Shown here: positions 14,001 through 28,485 of the stretch, in pieces
How positions within the stretch are numbered: the first letter of the stretch is position 1
How the letters are laid out: the number at the start of each line of letters is the position of its first letter
DNA from: Acanthornis magna
Taxonomy: Eukaryota; Chordata; Aves; Passeriformes; Acanthizidae
Assembly (NCBI GenBank): GCA_036785705.1
Contig: JAWUZG010000016.1
Location: 1,736,001-1,800,000, forward strand
Reading direction: 5' to 3'
Length of the DNA stretch: 64,000 nucleotides
Notes under the pieces: model-generated
Seen by the model: only the letters and a program-made list of their open reading frames with translations
Told to the model about the DNA's origin: nothing
Databases searched by the model: none
Translations under genes and position numbers: made by a program

Positions 14001-17000
14001 AAAAACTGCTTAGGAGAGGAGTTCCATTTTCCCTTCAGTAATATGCCACTTACAACAGCTTTAGAGCCCCATACCACACACGAAGCTCATGTTTTTCAGC
14101 ACTGCTGGTTGGGGCACCCAGCATATTTTTATAATTTCTGCACAAATTAAAATATTCAGTGAGATAACGCAATGCCTATGTCAGCTACCTGACCATGGAC
14201 TGACTGCACTGCCCCTGCTTCCATGGGGCTGCACTCACTGTCCCTGAGTGGTTCTGCCTAAAATGGCTCCTCTAGAGCAGAATAAAAGATGAATTCTCTA
14301 ATGCCTCCAGGAGGCTGTAATCAGCCACCAGCTTGGCCATAAATATTTGCTGTGCATTGTGTAAAATAATTTATCATCACCTCCTACAATAATCATCTTC
14401 ATCATGTGAGCCTCTTTGCAGGCCTTCAGTTCACCTTTAAAGTTTCCTTTTACCTCAGATTTGATAAACCCTTTCCCCTATACTATCTTCCTCCCCCACA
14501 AATAGTAGTTTCAGAGGTTTGACAGTGTTGGTAACTGAAAAGACCTTAATTTTAATGGATAATTTTGTGCTTACACTATTCAAAAGGCACTTTGATAAAT
14601 AATAGAAGCAGACACACACACAAATCTACTTATTTTAAATCTTTTTTAAAGAAAATCAAAATGAGACAACCTTCAGAAATAAACCATAGGCTGAAAGCCA
14701 GGTTTCTGCATCTGGTACAGTTAGTGTCATCCACCTTCAAAAAAACCAGACCCTAATGAATCATGTTTCCAACACTCAGGAAGCTGATAAAAATGCCATC
14801 ATTGTTCTCAAGCATTTGGACACATTGGTAGAGTAATTGAACCACTTTTTCAAACTTCTTACCAAAAAGCTAAACCAAGAATCTCAAATAGTAGCTTGAA
14901 ATAAGGCTAACAGGCCTCTAATATTAGCATGAGATATTAATGTCTAAGATGAAAGCTGAAAAACTGAAAACACCAGCAAGAGAGCTGACTCCACAGAAAC
15001 ATAACTCATGTTACCAGTTCTGCAGTCAATAAATAATGTTTTCAACCAGATGCTCTGAAGATGGGATTAGGGAGCAAATCTTCAAGTATTAATTGCCTCT
15101 CTACCCTTCATTTCATGCAATTCAGCCAGGTGCAGATGGCAAGTACAAAACAGGGTAACCAAACACCCAAAGCTGGCAGCCAGGAATCAGAGCATCACTA
15201 TAAACTGAGCTAAGTCCTGCTGCTTCTCCAGCCTCAACCCACACACAACTGAGATTTAACCATGACAGTGTAATTGTTCCAGGAATGTCTAAGCCCTCAG
15301 TCCTTGTGGCAATGGGTTCTGCAAATTAACAGCAGGAGTGAGGTAAATCAATTATCTACCACACAGTTAGTTGAGCTTACATAAAGATATTAATGTATAT
15401 ATACAGAAATACATTGGCACGGCCTCCAGCACAAGCAACAAATTACAAGCACTCAGTGCAAGGAAAGGAGAGTGGGCAAGATTCTGCTGCCCATTAGATG
15501 AGCCCCAGGATTGCTGCAGCACATTGGCCTGTAAGGGCACCCTAGGACCATGACAATCCTGGGTCAAATGCCTTGGTACACAGCACATTCCACCTTCTGG
15601 CCCATCAACACTCCTTCGGCTCCCGAGAGTCACCTGCATCCCTGCAGAGCCCAGGGGCAGCTGCAGTGACACTCACTGACTTTAGCACCTGCTGAGTTGA
15701 TTTCTCCAGCACATTTTTTAAACAGATAAACAAGAACAAAGACATTTAAAAGCATGCATGAATTTGAACAATGTTAAAGGCAAGAGCAGACAGACAATTT
15801 TGAACTAAAACGGCTACTTGGTTCTTTCTGCAACTCACAGCAGCAGCACTCCTTCCTTCCTCTTCCAGAACTCCTCTCTACATCAGATGGATGATGATGT
15901 AAATTCATTTATTTAATTTACTGCTCCTTCCTCTTGCAAAGCAGACAAAAATCGAGCAGACAGTGATCAAAGACTTTAAAAGATCAGCAGCCAGAAGGAC
16001 ATGTCTATTTTATCCTCCCTTCTCTCCACCCATTCCAGAATAAATTGCAGAGGCTTACTGAGAACCAAAAGGAACTGGGACTCTCTGGTTGCTTCTGACC
16101 CTTTAATTAGAGCAGCAGGGTAGAAAGAAATAAACCTTGTCTTCTACCTTTATGACCTTTGATTTCTGACACTGCAACACACTCTGAAGAATCATTTTAA
16201 TAAGAAAATTCCTCTTCTGAGAGAGGAAGAAAGAGTCTGATCTTCCCCTTCTGTTACAGCAGACTTTTAGAGATGAGAATGTGGTACATTTCTGTTCAGC
16301 AAATATCTCTACTTTATATTACACTAGTGCTCTTTAGTTAATAGGGGGGTTTGAGAGTCTGAAAAAAAACTGCATCTGAATGTTACTGTGACAGATCTGC
16401 TAAATGTAGTGAGCAACTGGTTCTCACTTTCATGATGAAAAAATCAAGGCAGAACCTCAAATTAACTCAACACAAACTATCCCATAATATTAGAGGAAGA
16501 ACAAATTTTAAAATTACTTCTGGTTCAATTTCAAAATTAACACTTCTACTTAAATTTGGATGTAACCCTGTAAAGTTTCTCTTTGTTATTGTTAATTTTT
16601 AAACCAGTAACACCGATTTTAGATAAATTGGAAAAATCCTTAAATGTAAAAATTCTCAGCTAGATGAAATCATCAACTATAATACAATTTTTTTACAGTT
16701 TTGGCTAGTTCAGTTGGATTTTCAGTAGATTTGATGGTTTTTAAAAGAAAATCAGTCAATTTAATACAATTTTAAATAAAAATTTGTTTTCAGATTTAAC
16801 TTTAAACTGCAGCCACTTTTACTGGCCCCTCTTTTCAGACAAAACCTTTATCAGAACAATGAAAACTGAGACAGATCCTCAAGCTGGTACAATCTAAAGG
16901 AACTACTCTGGCTGGTAGATTTGCACTAGACAGATTCTGGTGCTTCATTTGAGCAGCAAACTTTGCCTTTATGATTAGTTCAGAAAACATATTTTGTAGA

Positions 17001-20000
17001 AGAGTGTACATTACTGATTTTAAAAGAAGGAGCTGTAATAATCTGGTGCAGTTCTTCCAAGTGTACAAATCCAATTCATCCTCATCAGCAAATGTGTGGT
17101 TCCATACCAGAGGCTCAGGCATAAAAATTGATGAATGGACCAGACCCATGGCCAGCAGAAGAACTAATGATTTCAGGAGACCCCTCTCCCTCAGTTTGGA
17201 TCAGATAATGATTTGGTCCAATAATCTTATTCTTCCCTCTCTGCCTCCATGCAAATCCTGACCTATGATATCTTTTAAGAGTTTATTATTTAAGAGGGGT
17301 TTTTTAATTATTTGGGCATCTTTATTGTCAACATTCCGCAGGAATAAGAGTAAAGTTTCACTTCTCACATAGCCATCCAAAAAAGCACTTTTTTTCAAAG
17401 GAAATAGTCCTCCATTTCTCTGAGCAACACAAGAAAATATCCCTGAAAAGCTTCCTGCTGTTCTGCAGGGCATCTGAAAAGAAGGCAAATTGCTGCTCTA
17501 AATATTCCTCCCATTTTTATCAGTATCCAAGTTCTTTCTTTACCCATTTTCCTCTCACCTTTTGCTGCTTCTTTTTCCTCAGGCATAAATTTCTTGCTTT
17601 TTTGAAAACAGATATCTACCTACTTCATGAGAGAGAATTTTTTAGAGGTAGAAAAAAAGAATACAGAGAAAAGTCACCAGAAGTTTTACATGTGTTAGTG
17701 TAACTGGAAGACATGATGAGTTCACTTTTCTTCTGTATATCCACACCTTCATTTTACAATAGACAGACTCATGGTAAGGATGTAAGGTTCCATGTAATTC
17801 CCTTTCCTGCTGGTAGCTCCCCATAAAGCCTTGAGAGATATTTATCTTGCCTTAAACACACCATAACCTCCCAAAGGGCCAGAAAACTTAACTTTTGTTG
17901 TTATTAAAATCACTAATTCTCAAATGCCCAATTGTTCATTCTCAAATGCTAAAATGAAGAGGGATAAAAATGGAAGTAAATACCACTGGTTTGAAACTGA
18001 GGTTTATGCCCCTGTTACAATTCTTTGGGCACATGTTAATTATTTGAATTTAAAAGTCATGGATGTGTTGATATTGTTTTCATATGAAACAGTAAAGTAA
18101 AACAAGTCACAGATCCTTTAATTTGCTGACAGATTAAATTGACATTCAGGTATAATTGGACTTAATGTAGATTTAATATCTCTGTTCTATTTCCAATTCC
18201 ACCAAACTCAGCTGAGTTACTGACTGCTGCAAAGCAACTGCGTAGTCTGAATAACCACAAATGTTAAAAGGACTGAAAGGTGCCAAAAAAGGTCTTCTCC
18301 ACGAAAAAATGTTAGTGCTATCTGAATGACCAGTGTCTCTGCAAGGCCATCACAAAAATATCCTAGGTGTACTTTGTAGCTAGCATCTGACTCACACTAC
18401 ATTTTTCACCTTGGTAAAAATACAAGATCAAAAGAGCAAAGCCAAGGGGTATAATTTTCTCCTCCTTTGTCACATCCCAAAATGTTAAGTACGCATTCTT
18501 TTCCAGAAATCCCCATACAAAAGAATCAAATGAAGAGCAGTGAACTTCAGTCTACTAAATGTCACCCCAAAATAGGTAATTACCATAGGAACATTAAACT
18601 GATGCACTCCTCTCCTTACGAGGTTCCTTTTTACTAGCTAAAGGTATTACCAGATCTTAATTGATGAGAAAATGAAATCTCCTCGAGCTGCAATTCAAAG
18701 ACCTCCAAAACTTCACCTACCAGCTCATTCTAAGCAATGTTGATAAAACTGGGCCAAAATAAACCTTTGACAATATTCACTAAGCACATGGACACAGCAA
18801 TGTGCTAGAGCCAGAATTGCATGAAGACCTTTAAAACGTCTATGGAATACAAATTCCATGGGTCACTTCTCAGCCAGGAATTGCTGCTCTGTTCCTCTGT
18901 GGAAAGGTTTACTGCCCCCATCTGTGTCCTTGCCCATGAGCTTGGTGGTGAAGCACAGATTCCTGAGTGTCAGTGTGTTACAGGCTCGAGGCAAATCAAA
19001 TGTCAGCAACAGACATCAGATGAGCAGCTCAAATCAAAAGCTACAGGCAAACTTAGACTGCACATTAATTCAGTGCTTGGTTCATTCACTGAGGGGGAAA
19101 CAGCCATGCATTTCAGGTTCTCTGAAAGATTTATTTCTAAAAGTCAGAGTTGTGTGGAGACAATCAGATTTAGCTTCACTGCCAAGAAGTACTTAGCAGG
19201 GAATCTCTTTTCTGTGGTGGCTCCTTCATCAGCACTTTCCTAAAATACAGGAAAGGGAGAGAACCCCCTGGGGAGCTGACAGGGATCACAAGAATGGTTT
19301 AATTCATGTAACACCAGGACTGCCACGAGAGAAGTCTTAAAATTAGGTATCAAAGGAGAAAGAATGGAAAGCACTCCAGTCCAGACAGGTTAAAGCACGA
19401 ATCCATGGTACGTCACACTATTTTAGTTCAGGATGTCCTGGCCAGTTTTATTCCTATATGAACTGACACAAAACTCCTTTTTTTCCTTATGTAGTACTTA
19501 GAGTTCATATAAAAACATGCTGATGTTGAAAGGCTGAACAAACCCCAGCATGCTTGAGAAGATGATCTACACTTACTTTCAAATACTCATCTACACCCTT
19601 CCAAACATAAAGCAGCTAATGTGAACTATGAACTGAGAGTTTTACTTTTTTTTTTCCTTAAGGAGTTGAAGAATCTCAGAAGTTACTTCAAAAGGAAGCA
19701 AACATTTGAAAAGCTATATAAGCACTGTGATTTTAAGGTAATGTCATATTGTTGATCAGTCCATGTAATCTCCACGTTAGCATGGAGAGGTCCAATATGA
19801 AAACATACCACCATCTTTCAAAAAGATCTCTGATAAATCCAAATCCTTCCATGGACTCAGGAGTTCTTTTAATGCTCAATTCTCAAAAGCCATATCCTGT
19901 AAAATATTTTCTCAAGCCCATAGCTTTCCACTTAGCTACAAATTTTCCTTAATAAGTAACTGCAAACACCTCTGTGCTCACAGTGAGAAATGTGTTTCCA

Positions 20001-21238
20001 TGTTTCCTCACCGCAGATTCCATGTAGGGAACATCACCACCGTAGCACAAAGCTGTGAAGGAGGCATGTCACAAAGCTGCAGCTTCCAAAAGCTTTCAAC
20101 ACAGAAACGAGCTCTCATATTTCTATTCCAAGCTGCTGGTTCTTCTCTCTATTTGTGTCAAAAGAGAAGCCTCATCCAGTCTCTCGGCAGACCAGTCCAA
20201 ATGGCACTGCTGAGCTCACACAGGCTTGATGCACTAAGCTACCAACTCTGACAAGAGTTACTGTCCCTGTTCCACAGAATTTCTCTTTGCCAGAGCAGCC
20301 AGGGGAAAAATAACAGGGTTCCAGTCTGCTTGGAAGGGTTTTATTTTTCACTCCTCAGTATTCATCACTCAGGCATTTATTTGTCGCTACAATCACAGTC
20401 ATCATGCTAAATCGACAGGAAACTGGGATTGCTGATTTATTCCCAGAGCTGAGAGATTCAGGAGCAGCAAGCAGCGCAACATACAATTCAACAGCAGCAT
20501 GTAACTTCTGCACCCAACATTTTATGGAGAGAGTTGTCTCATGGTACCTCCCTCCCAGCTGCTCCAGTCCTCCCCTCTCCAAGCTCTCTGTGGGCTCCTG
20601 GGCCTGCATTCCCTTCCATCTGCTCAAGCCTGGAAGTCAACCCCGGACCAGCACAGCTCTCACAAGCATCAGTTCCATACAAAGTTTTACTGCTGCTTTT
20701 CAGCATCTAAGCCACAGCTCATGGGCTGATTCATCTGATAATACCTTGCCAGCTCCTCACTCGATTCTGCCCGAGGAGAACAGCAGCAGAAGTGAAAAGG
20801 GTCACAACTGCTGCTGTTCAGCATGCGCATTTTATATGCCAAAATAGTTTTTGCAAGGGGTAGTATAGATTTATTTTTTTTTAAATCCTTGCTCCAGGAT
20901 GCTGGCAAGGAAAATTGTTCCCTCTACCAACTTGTTGACAAGGAAATTTTTTTCTTTTTACCCCCTCCTCAGCACTTTCATATTGGAAATTCTGCCTACA
21001 ACAGGATGCTGGCCAGACTAACACAGGCCACAAGCAACCTGAAGCTGCCATTTTTTTATATTTGCCTGACAGTAACACTGAAATCTTTCAGTATCATCTT
21101 AATTGACTGCACTAAACATCAATAAGAATTGCTTTCAATACATATATTTTTATCTCTCTCACTAGCACCTTTATAGTGACAGATTTTTAGGTATATGAGC
21201 TGTTTTATTGTCAGGTTAAGAGATAGCTAGATTTTTGA

Positions 21239-21251
21239 TTTTTTTTTTTTT
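21239..21251 (+). repeat. Poly-T tract
   Basis: A run of 13 T on the plus strand, within AT-rich intergenic sequence. Confidence 0.85.
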
Positions 21252-22121
21252 GTGCTTGTGCAGAGAGATTAATTGTGTACAGGGTCTGTCATTGACACAT
21301 CCTGTCTGTTCAAATTAACTTTCTTCTTCAACCCAGATCCCAAACTGAATTTTGAAGCAAGAACATTCTGAATTTTGCTACTAACACACTACAAGCCACT
21401 AGATCAGGGAAAAACAACCTCCACTTCACAATGCACTTGAAATAAGGGAGGATTTGCAAGAGCTTACTGTCCCACTGCTCAGACATCACCTGGCACAACA
21501 GACACGGCTTTTAGTGTGTAGTCCATATTCCTGTAGCATTAGACAAGCTGCAGTGGAAGAGGGAGCTATGACTCTCCATTTTTTCCCATCTTAGACCCAG
21601 AAACTGAGGCTATTGGAGTCTTCCCAGAGCTTAAAAATCTCCACATTCCCATTGCCACATCCCTTAGTGTGCTGTACACTGTTTCCCAGCAGGGTTTGCT
21701 GGGTTAGGCTCACTAAGAGCTCTGTGACTTCTAGGCAGGACTAGGCTCAAGTTATGGGTACAGAGCCTTATGCCTCTGCCATTATTCATTGATATCTGTT
21801 TTCTAGGCCTTGCACATTGCAATATCTGCCAAGGCCTCTTTTGACTTCAGACAAGTCATGGTGATTTTAGCAGCAGCATTTTGCAATCAAGGTCCTGCAC
21901 AAACAGTCATTCCCGCAAGATGAAAGCAGCCTCCCTGGGCAGTGAGTAACTGGCTCCCTGTAAAGTTAGTGCTCTATGCCCTTCAGATTAGGGGAACTGC
22001 AGATTTGTTTTCATTATGGGAAATAAACTGATTAGCAGATGGCTATTCATTTTTCCCCCTCTGTCAACTCTAATAAAATATAAATAGAAATCTTACATCA
22101 ATGAACATTCAAAGAGCTCTC

Positions 22122-22139
22122 AAAAAAAAAAAAAAAAAA
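22122..22139 (+). repeat. Poly-A tract (A18)
   Basis: Eighteen consecutive A follow an AT-rich segment. No recognisable retroposed sequence precedes it, so it is called a simple repeat rather than a retroposon tail. Confidence 0.85.
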
Positions 22140-25100
22140 TCAAAATTCCTGCGCATTAAGTGTATGGTTTTCGTAAATGATGCAAATCAATCTTCTAAAA
22201 AGGAAGTTTATTTTTACACTTGACTGATAGTATGCAATATGATTAAAATACATTGATCTGCAAGCTTTAAAAAGATGAAGATTAACTTAGACATTGGACT
22301 CACTTAGCTAGATTTTACCAACAGAGTGGATATCCTTCAGGCTACACAAGTGCCATTTCTTGTCTTTATTTCACCTCAGTGTCTTTATCAACATGGCACA
22401 CCACAATAGGGTCTAAAAGGAGAAAAAAATCAGGCAATAAAGTCCTGCTTTCAACTTGCCACACTCTTTCCAGGGCCAACAAGTCTGAAGCTTTTGCCTA
22501 GACTTTGCTTTCACATTTATGGAGCACACAGTGGAATGTGTATTTGAAATAGGCAGGAAAGAGCTTGTGCAGGAGGCACTCAAGTGTGTGCTGCAAGAAG
22601 AGTTAGAGATGAGCTGCCATTCTGAATGTGCTCTTCCATGTCTGTCATCTCTCACCATTCCTCTGCCTGCTCTATTTTCATTATAAACACTTATATGGGG
22701 CTCCTCACGACAGACCAGGGAGGTCTCAGCTGCAAGGGCCTTCCCAAGGGCAGCACAATGTGAAAACAAACAACTCTGGAGGGGATTTATAGGACTAGAA
22801 AAATACAGAGAAAATATCTCCTCTGTAAGCTGTTGGTCAGAAATCACTGCAAAGGACAAAAATCACCATTCCACTGGTGCCCTCCCCTCCTGATGCAGCA
22901 GATGCTACTTTAATGACAATGTGATCCAGCCCTGCTATAAAGTTGTACAAAAAATGCCACAGCATTTCAGTGCACTGCTATTGTGTTGTCACAAAATGTA
23001 TGCCTTCTTGATCCCCAGCTATCACCTGCCCAAACTGCCAGCAGCAAATACATCCTCCCAGACTCAGAGAGATTAGGGAAAGTGTAGGCTACAATAATTT
23101 CCTTCTCTTCTGAAACCCAGCCGTGAGAGCAGCAGCCCATCAGGCTCCAACAGACCAATGAAAAAGTACGAAAAATAACTGTATTGTAGTAGCAAATACA
23201 AATTCAGACCAAATAGGAGGCCTGTGGAGCAAGGCACACAGTCCCATGAGTGCTTGCCTCTCACTGGGAATATGCCTCTAGTCAAGAAAACACTTTAACA
23301 TATGTGTAAGACACATTGCAGTCACTGAGCCTTAAAATTATTAAATGCTTTCCTGAACAACAGCTTAAAGAAGAAATAAAATATTGTCCTCTATATTTAT
23401 TTTTTATTTTGGAAGAAGCTTTCTTGATTAGAATAATACTGTTTGTGTTATATTTTTGTGACCCATGGCCTGAATTTCCTGACATATAGAGTTTCCCCAA
23501 AGAATACCTGGAAATTATGAAATAAGAATTTGTCTTAATGGCCATTTCCAGTCTTGCAGTAAGGCCATCAATTATTTGTTTTCTCCTAGAAAACACATGA
23601 TAAATTGGTCTCTAAAAAAATCCAGTCAGCTATAAGGTCTGGATATTGCATTCCAACCCCACGTTCTGGAAAGGAGCTAGATATGAAGTCCACAGGGCCT
23701 CTCAGTTCCCTTCATTCCCAGTGTGTTCCTGGTGTTCCTCCTCTGATTCCCCTCTTGTTAACCCAATCCCTGTATCTCAGCAGGCAAACCCACACATCTG
23801 TATTTCTAAGCGAGTTTTCCCTGCCATTCTCAAAGGGCTCAGCTCGAATTCCAGAGCTCTCCAGGAACGACAGAACTAAGAAAGGTTTTCCACCGTCCCC
23901 CCGTGACCATCCCTTGGGTGGCTGCCCAAAGCAGGCAGGGCAGAGCTCTCTCCAGCCCAGGCCACCAGCAGCAGCTCCCAATCCTTCCCCAGGAGAGCTC
24001 AGGGTCACTCAGCCCCAGGGAGAAGTGCCAGGTTACGGGACCTGGCTCACTGTCCATATTGCCAAACATTTTCTTCATCATATGATGCAAACCCTCCAGG
24101 GCTGATTTAGCCACACGACACCCTGCAGTTTGCATGGCTTCTAAACTCTAAGAACTTCCTAGTTATTTCACCCCAAGAGAAAGAGCTAAAGAATTTTAAA
24201 GCCAAAGAGAGTGGATTTTTACTGTGTGAAATGAATTCAACCAAACACTGCAACCCAGTGGAAGCTCCAGACCTCTTTAAATGAGTCCCTACAGCAGATA
24301 ATGTCTTTTTAATCAGTTTGATGCTCTGATAAATCGACTCTTATTTCCTAACGGGGGAGAAAAGGAGCAACTGAGTTGATGCTTGCTTGAAACAAAGTAT
24401 TCTGAGAAAGAAGCTATTTGTGTACATAAATGCCAGAAAGCCTCTAATTTAGAAACACAGTCAATTCCTTTCTATTTCAACTCCATAAATCTGTTTGTCT
24501 AATCGTGGGATATTTTGAGGGATTTTATGATAGCCCATGTGCATATCATTCCACTTGCCTGCACAGCAAAATTTGCTTGAGTACACAAAACATATAGCAA
24601 CTTGTTGGGCTGAGTAATAGTAATAATCCATCTAATCACAGTCAATTCAGCTGATGGTTGCTTATGGGCATCCTTTACACATTAATTTAAAGACTGAATA
24701 AGCAAGATCAGAGCAGCTATTTAACAAAAGCATGCTCATAAAGCTCTTCTAAGCACCCAACACTCATTTTCAGAGGCTTGTGATCTGGGAGCATGCTTTT
24801 AAAACAAGTTTACCAGCTTTAACCTTTCTGCCTGTCATCAGAAACACTCACAAGTCAGGAGAATTTTATTTCATTTCTTACTAAATTATACACATTTCTG
24901 GTCACTAATTTGGGCATCGAGAAAAAGCACACATATATACAAATATAATGGGTTGGGATTTTTTGGTTTGGAGTTTGATTTTTTTTATTTTTTTTAAATA
25001 AAGCACGTGTTGTGTCCAGTCTCAAGGTTCCTTATTTTCAGTCAAAACTACCCCAGTGAGGTGATGGGGCACAGAAGGTCTAGGAGGCACCATCAGTCTT

Positions 25101-27315
25101 TTCATTAAGAAATATTTATTTCTTAAAAATGTTTGAGTAGGAAAACCACACACACTAAGTGGCTGAGCTTTTAGCCCATCCTGAGTGTCCACTGCTGTTT
25201 CCAGCTGCCCCAGAGTTGGTTGGCAGCAGAGGTCACCCGCACAGAACAATGCATGACCCACTCAAACAGCTCACCCCTGCAAACTGCTTCAACCTGGTGA
25301 CTCATGCCCCTTATATTGGCACAACAGGGAAATAAAGCAATCCATGATCTTGTAAGGGTGGATGTGGAAGAACTAAGGGTTAAATTCCCCCAAAATGAGT
25401 GGACATTCCCATGTGAAACAAGCACTCCCTGTACAGCGTGTCATGAGGTGGTATTACAAAACCCACAGTTACTAAACGTGATTCCAGACCTACATCCAGC
25501 CTTTTACCACGGGCAAAGGTATGAAGAAGATCAATTAATTTGTCCCCCAAGACAACAAAACAGCAGTTTGGCTCCAGGAGAAGGTGTGCTCATTTCTTAC
25601 ACTCAACTCTAAAGGTATTGGAAATCAAGCATCAGAAGTCCCCTCTGCCTTTCCAGGAGGAACATCAACAATAAATCAGAAGCAGGTTCTGTGCACACTT
25701 ACTGGATATATGAGGGGTTACGAAACCCAAGTATCCACTGAGAAAGAAATCTCAGCATGTGAGAGGAAAGAACAGCTCTTCCAAAGAAGTTTTTCCTGGC
25801 TTTTTGCTTTAAAGGCTGAGACAGGGAATGCAGACAAAAATCATAAGCATGAAAACCAGATACATGGCAAAAAGGTGTAGTGGAAGTGTCAGTGACCGCA
25901 GGTGCCTCTGCATGACGGTGGCTCTTCTGCAGAGTGCCTGTAACAGCAATGGCAAAATGCCATTCAAGCATCAGGCCTTTTTTTGGTAGAGCTGCACTGA
26001 TCAGTGAATTGTTTCCCTACTGCCCACAATACCATCACAGCAGGTGGGTCAGGAAAAGCAGAGATCAGTGGAAGCCATGGTGTTAAATCACTGGCTGGAG
26101 CAGGGTAGGGTGTTTTACTGGAACACTTGTCATGAGAGGTAGGTATACAATGAAAGGTCACCAACATCACATGCAGATCCTAAATTTCAGAATTTCTATG
26201 GGAAGTTGCAGTTGTATGCATTACTTTCCCTTTCTTCTACCTGGAAAAGAGATCCTAGTTCGCCATAGGATACTACCTTCTTTTAAAACACTTCTTTTGC
26301 ACACGACTAAAGATATGTTAAGTTCTTGACTATACTTCTAGTTTATATAAATTTGGCTTGTCACTGTAGCGTTCAAATTGTTGGTTTATAAAGTGGGAAA
26401 GTCTCTGGGCAATGAACACTGCTGGTACTGGCTACAAAAATTTAGAGTCTAGTTATAATACATGAAAAGTTATCAGCTTTTGATCAGTAGAGATACCATT
26501 GCTACATCATTCAGTGCTATATTGCAACTGGGTTTCTCAAGGACGCTTATTAATCACCACAAGCTTCATAATATTCCAGTTACTATTATTGTACCACTGC
26601 AGAAGTAAACAGAGATTGAGAAACCAACTATCTTGCCCTCAGATCCCTTAAATAGTCTGTGGCAGATTCAAAGTGTTCTTTATAGTAAAGAAAAGGAAGG
26701 CAGCTTAATAGCTAAGCACCAGATTGATACTTGGGAGATCTGAAGTCACTTCTTTCCCATACACCTTTTGTTTTGTATCTGGCACACTTCCAAATATCTC
26801 CGGGTTCATCCTTAGTACAAGTGGGTGAAACTAATTAAACAGGAGTTAGACAAATATAGAAAGCATCAAAGTAACGCAGCCACACACAGCCCAAGCCAGT
26901 ACTGTTTGTGCAGTGATGATGTTTTCCATGTGTAAGAAGGGAAAAATAATTCCTCCAACTGCTTAGTCCCAGACAATAGGAGCTAAAGCACAAATTAATC
27001 CGAGGAGATTACATACCACCCCCAGTGCAGGTACACAAAGCAGCTTATTCCACCTATCCTTTCAAAGCACAAAATGACTTCACATCAAGGCATTTGGGAG
27101 CCCCAAGAATGTGGGCAAGTTTGTGCTCGTGCACTGCAACTTCACAGCATGATTTGCTGCTCGTGCCTACCAGTGCCTCGTGGACTGTCATACAGCCCTT
27201 GGTGATTGTGCAGCTTCTTCTTGGCAGCAGAGGCTTTGGGACACAGAAGGAAATACGCAGAAGGTCTGAAGGAAGACGTGTAAATGCTGGTGGGACTCAA
27301 CTAACCTCTTCCAGC

Positions 27316-27334
27316 AGAGAGGAGAGGAGAGGAG
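27316..27334 (+). repeat. GAGAG purine simple repeat
   Basis: A short purine tract of repeated GAGAG/GAGGA units. No function is evident. Confidence 0.65.
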
Positions 27335-28445
27335 CTTTAGGATAAATGTTGATTCCTGTGTGCTTCAGCAATGGTGCCACCACCACACCTCGCACTAACT
27401 GCAGGGAGACAGAGACCTGCAATCTACAGGAGCAGCAACACAGATCTTACTTATTGAATTAAAGGTGTGAAAGCAGAGCTGTAACCGAGTGATGTTGGCT
27501 TTGACTCCACAATTCCTACAGTTCTGTGCATCAATAGACTTATTTAAAAAGTTGCTTAATAAGAGAACACGCCTCGTGCATGGGGGCTCCTAATGCACTG
27601 TGCTGGTTTCAGCCTCTCTTTGATATGTTCCCAGGGCTGCTGCAGTACATATCATACATTAGCTTCAACCTTTTCAATCAATCAGCTGTCAAACACATAC
27701 TATTCGTGAATATATACTATATACTATACATTGAAATACCTTTGCTTCTCTACAAGAAAGAAAAATTTAAGATTAACAGAAAAGACCCCTGGGTCAGGCT
27801 TAGAAAAAAAGGTACAGGAAAGATTTGGCTTTTCAAGCTTTCCTGTATGTGTTCTTCTGAAGCTCTCCCAGTATCACTAAGTCTGTTCATCTCAGGGGAA
27901 TTACATTTGATAGCATATTTAGTTCACAGGACTAGCACAGTTACATTAAACAGAGGCTGCTAATAAAACATTACATCTCCCTCCCCCCGGCACTCCATTT
28001 GCCGTGATGTAAAAGGCAGACACCCCATAGAGAAATTAATCAGAAAGGGGAATGAATCTAAAGAGTGAAAATTAAAGACCCCATGACATCTACATCCATC
28101 TACTACATCCAGATGAAACAGTGTCCCAAAACTCAAGGATGTATTAAGATCCTTCCGAGAGATGGAAGAGGTTATAGAATTCAGCATATTATCATCAATA
28201 TATAGTTATTTAAATGGAAAGACTTGTCTCCTCTCAGTGCTGAAGCTCCACAGAGAGCACAATGTCTTTTAGAAGAAAGTACACCTGTTTTGCTCTGCAA
28301 AGTGATGAAAAAGACTTAAAGACAGATCCTAGAGAGGCAGTATCAGTTTAATTCCAGTAAAATCATGCTGCTTTACCTTCAATAAGGATACAGCCTAAGT
28401 ATCTACATTTCTCCCATAAAGGGAAATCTTTTAAAAGTCTGTGTT

Positions 28446-28485
28446 AAAAAAAAACCAAACAACAAAACAACAAAACAACCAAAAT
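28446..28485 (+). repeat. A/C-rich simple repeat (AACAAAAC-type)
   Basis: A run of A is followed by CCAAACAACAAAACAAC-like units on the plus strand. Such A-rich tracts with interspersed C are common low-complexity sequence. Confidence 0.7.

Larger units (their letters stand above)
10001..22000. other. Intergenic sequence, no gene recognised
   Basis: Only short frames are open on either strand and none resembles a known protein. Visible landmarks are a 14-bp C-run at 10811-10824, a 16-bp tandem duplication at 11015-11048 and a T-run at 21239-21251. The GC-richer stretch at 20.4-20.85 kb is open in several frames on both strands, which suggests composition rather than coding. Confidence 0.6.

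Noticed and set aside
22413..22859. 148-codon minus-strand frame
   Set aside because: No recognisable domain, no Kozak or splice support, and it is isolated in intergenic DNA.
23605..24135. 166-codon plus frame with minus frames of 98 codons in a GC-richer patch
   Set aside because: Frames are open on both strands at once, there is no recognisable domain and the composition explains the lack of stops. It is not called a gene.
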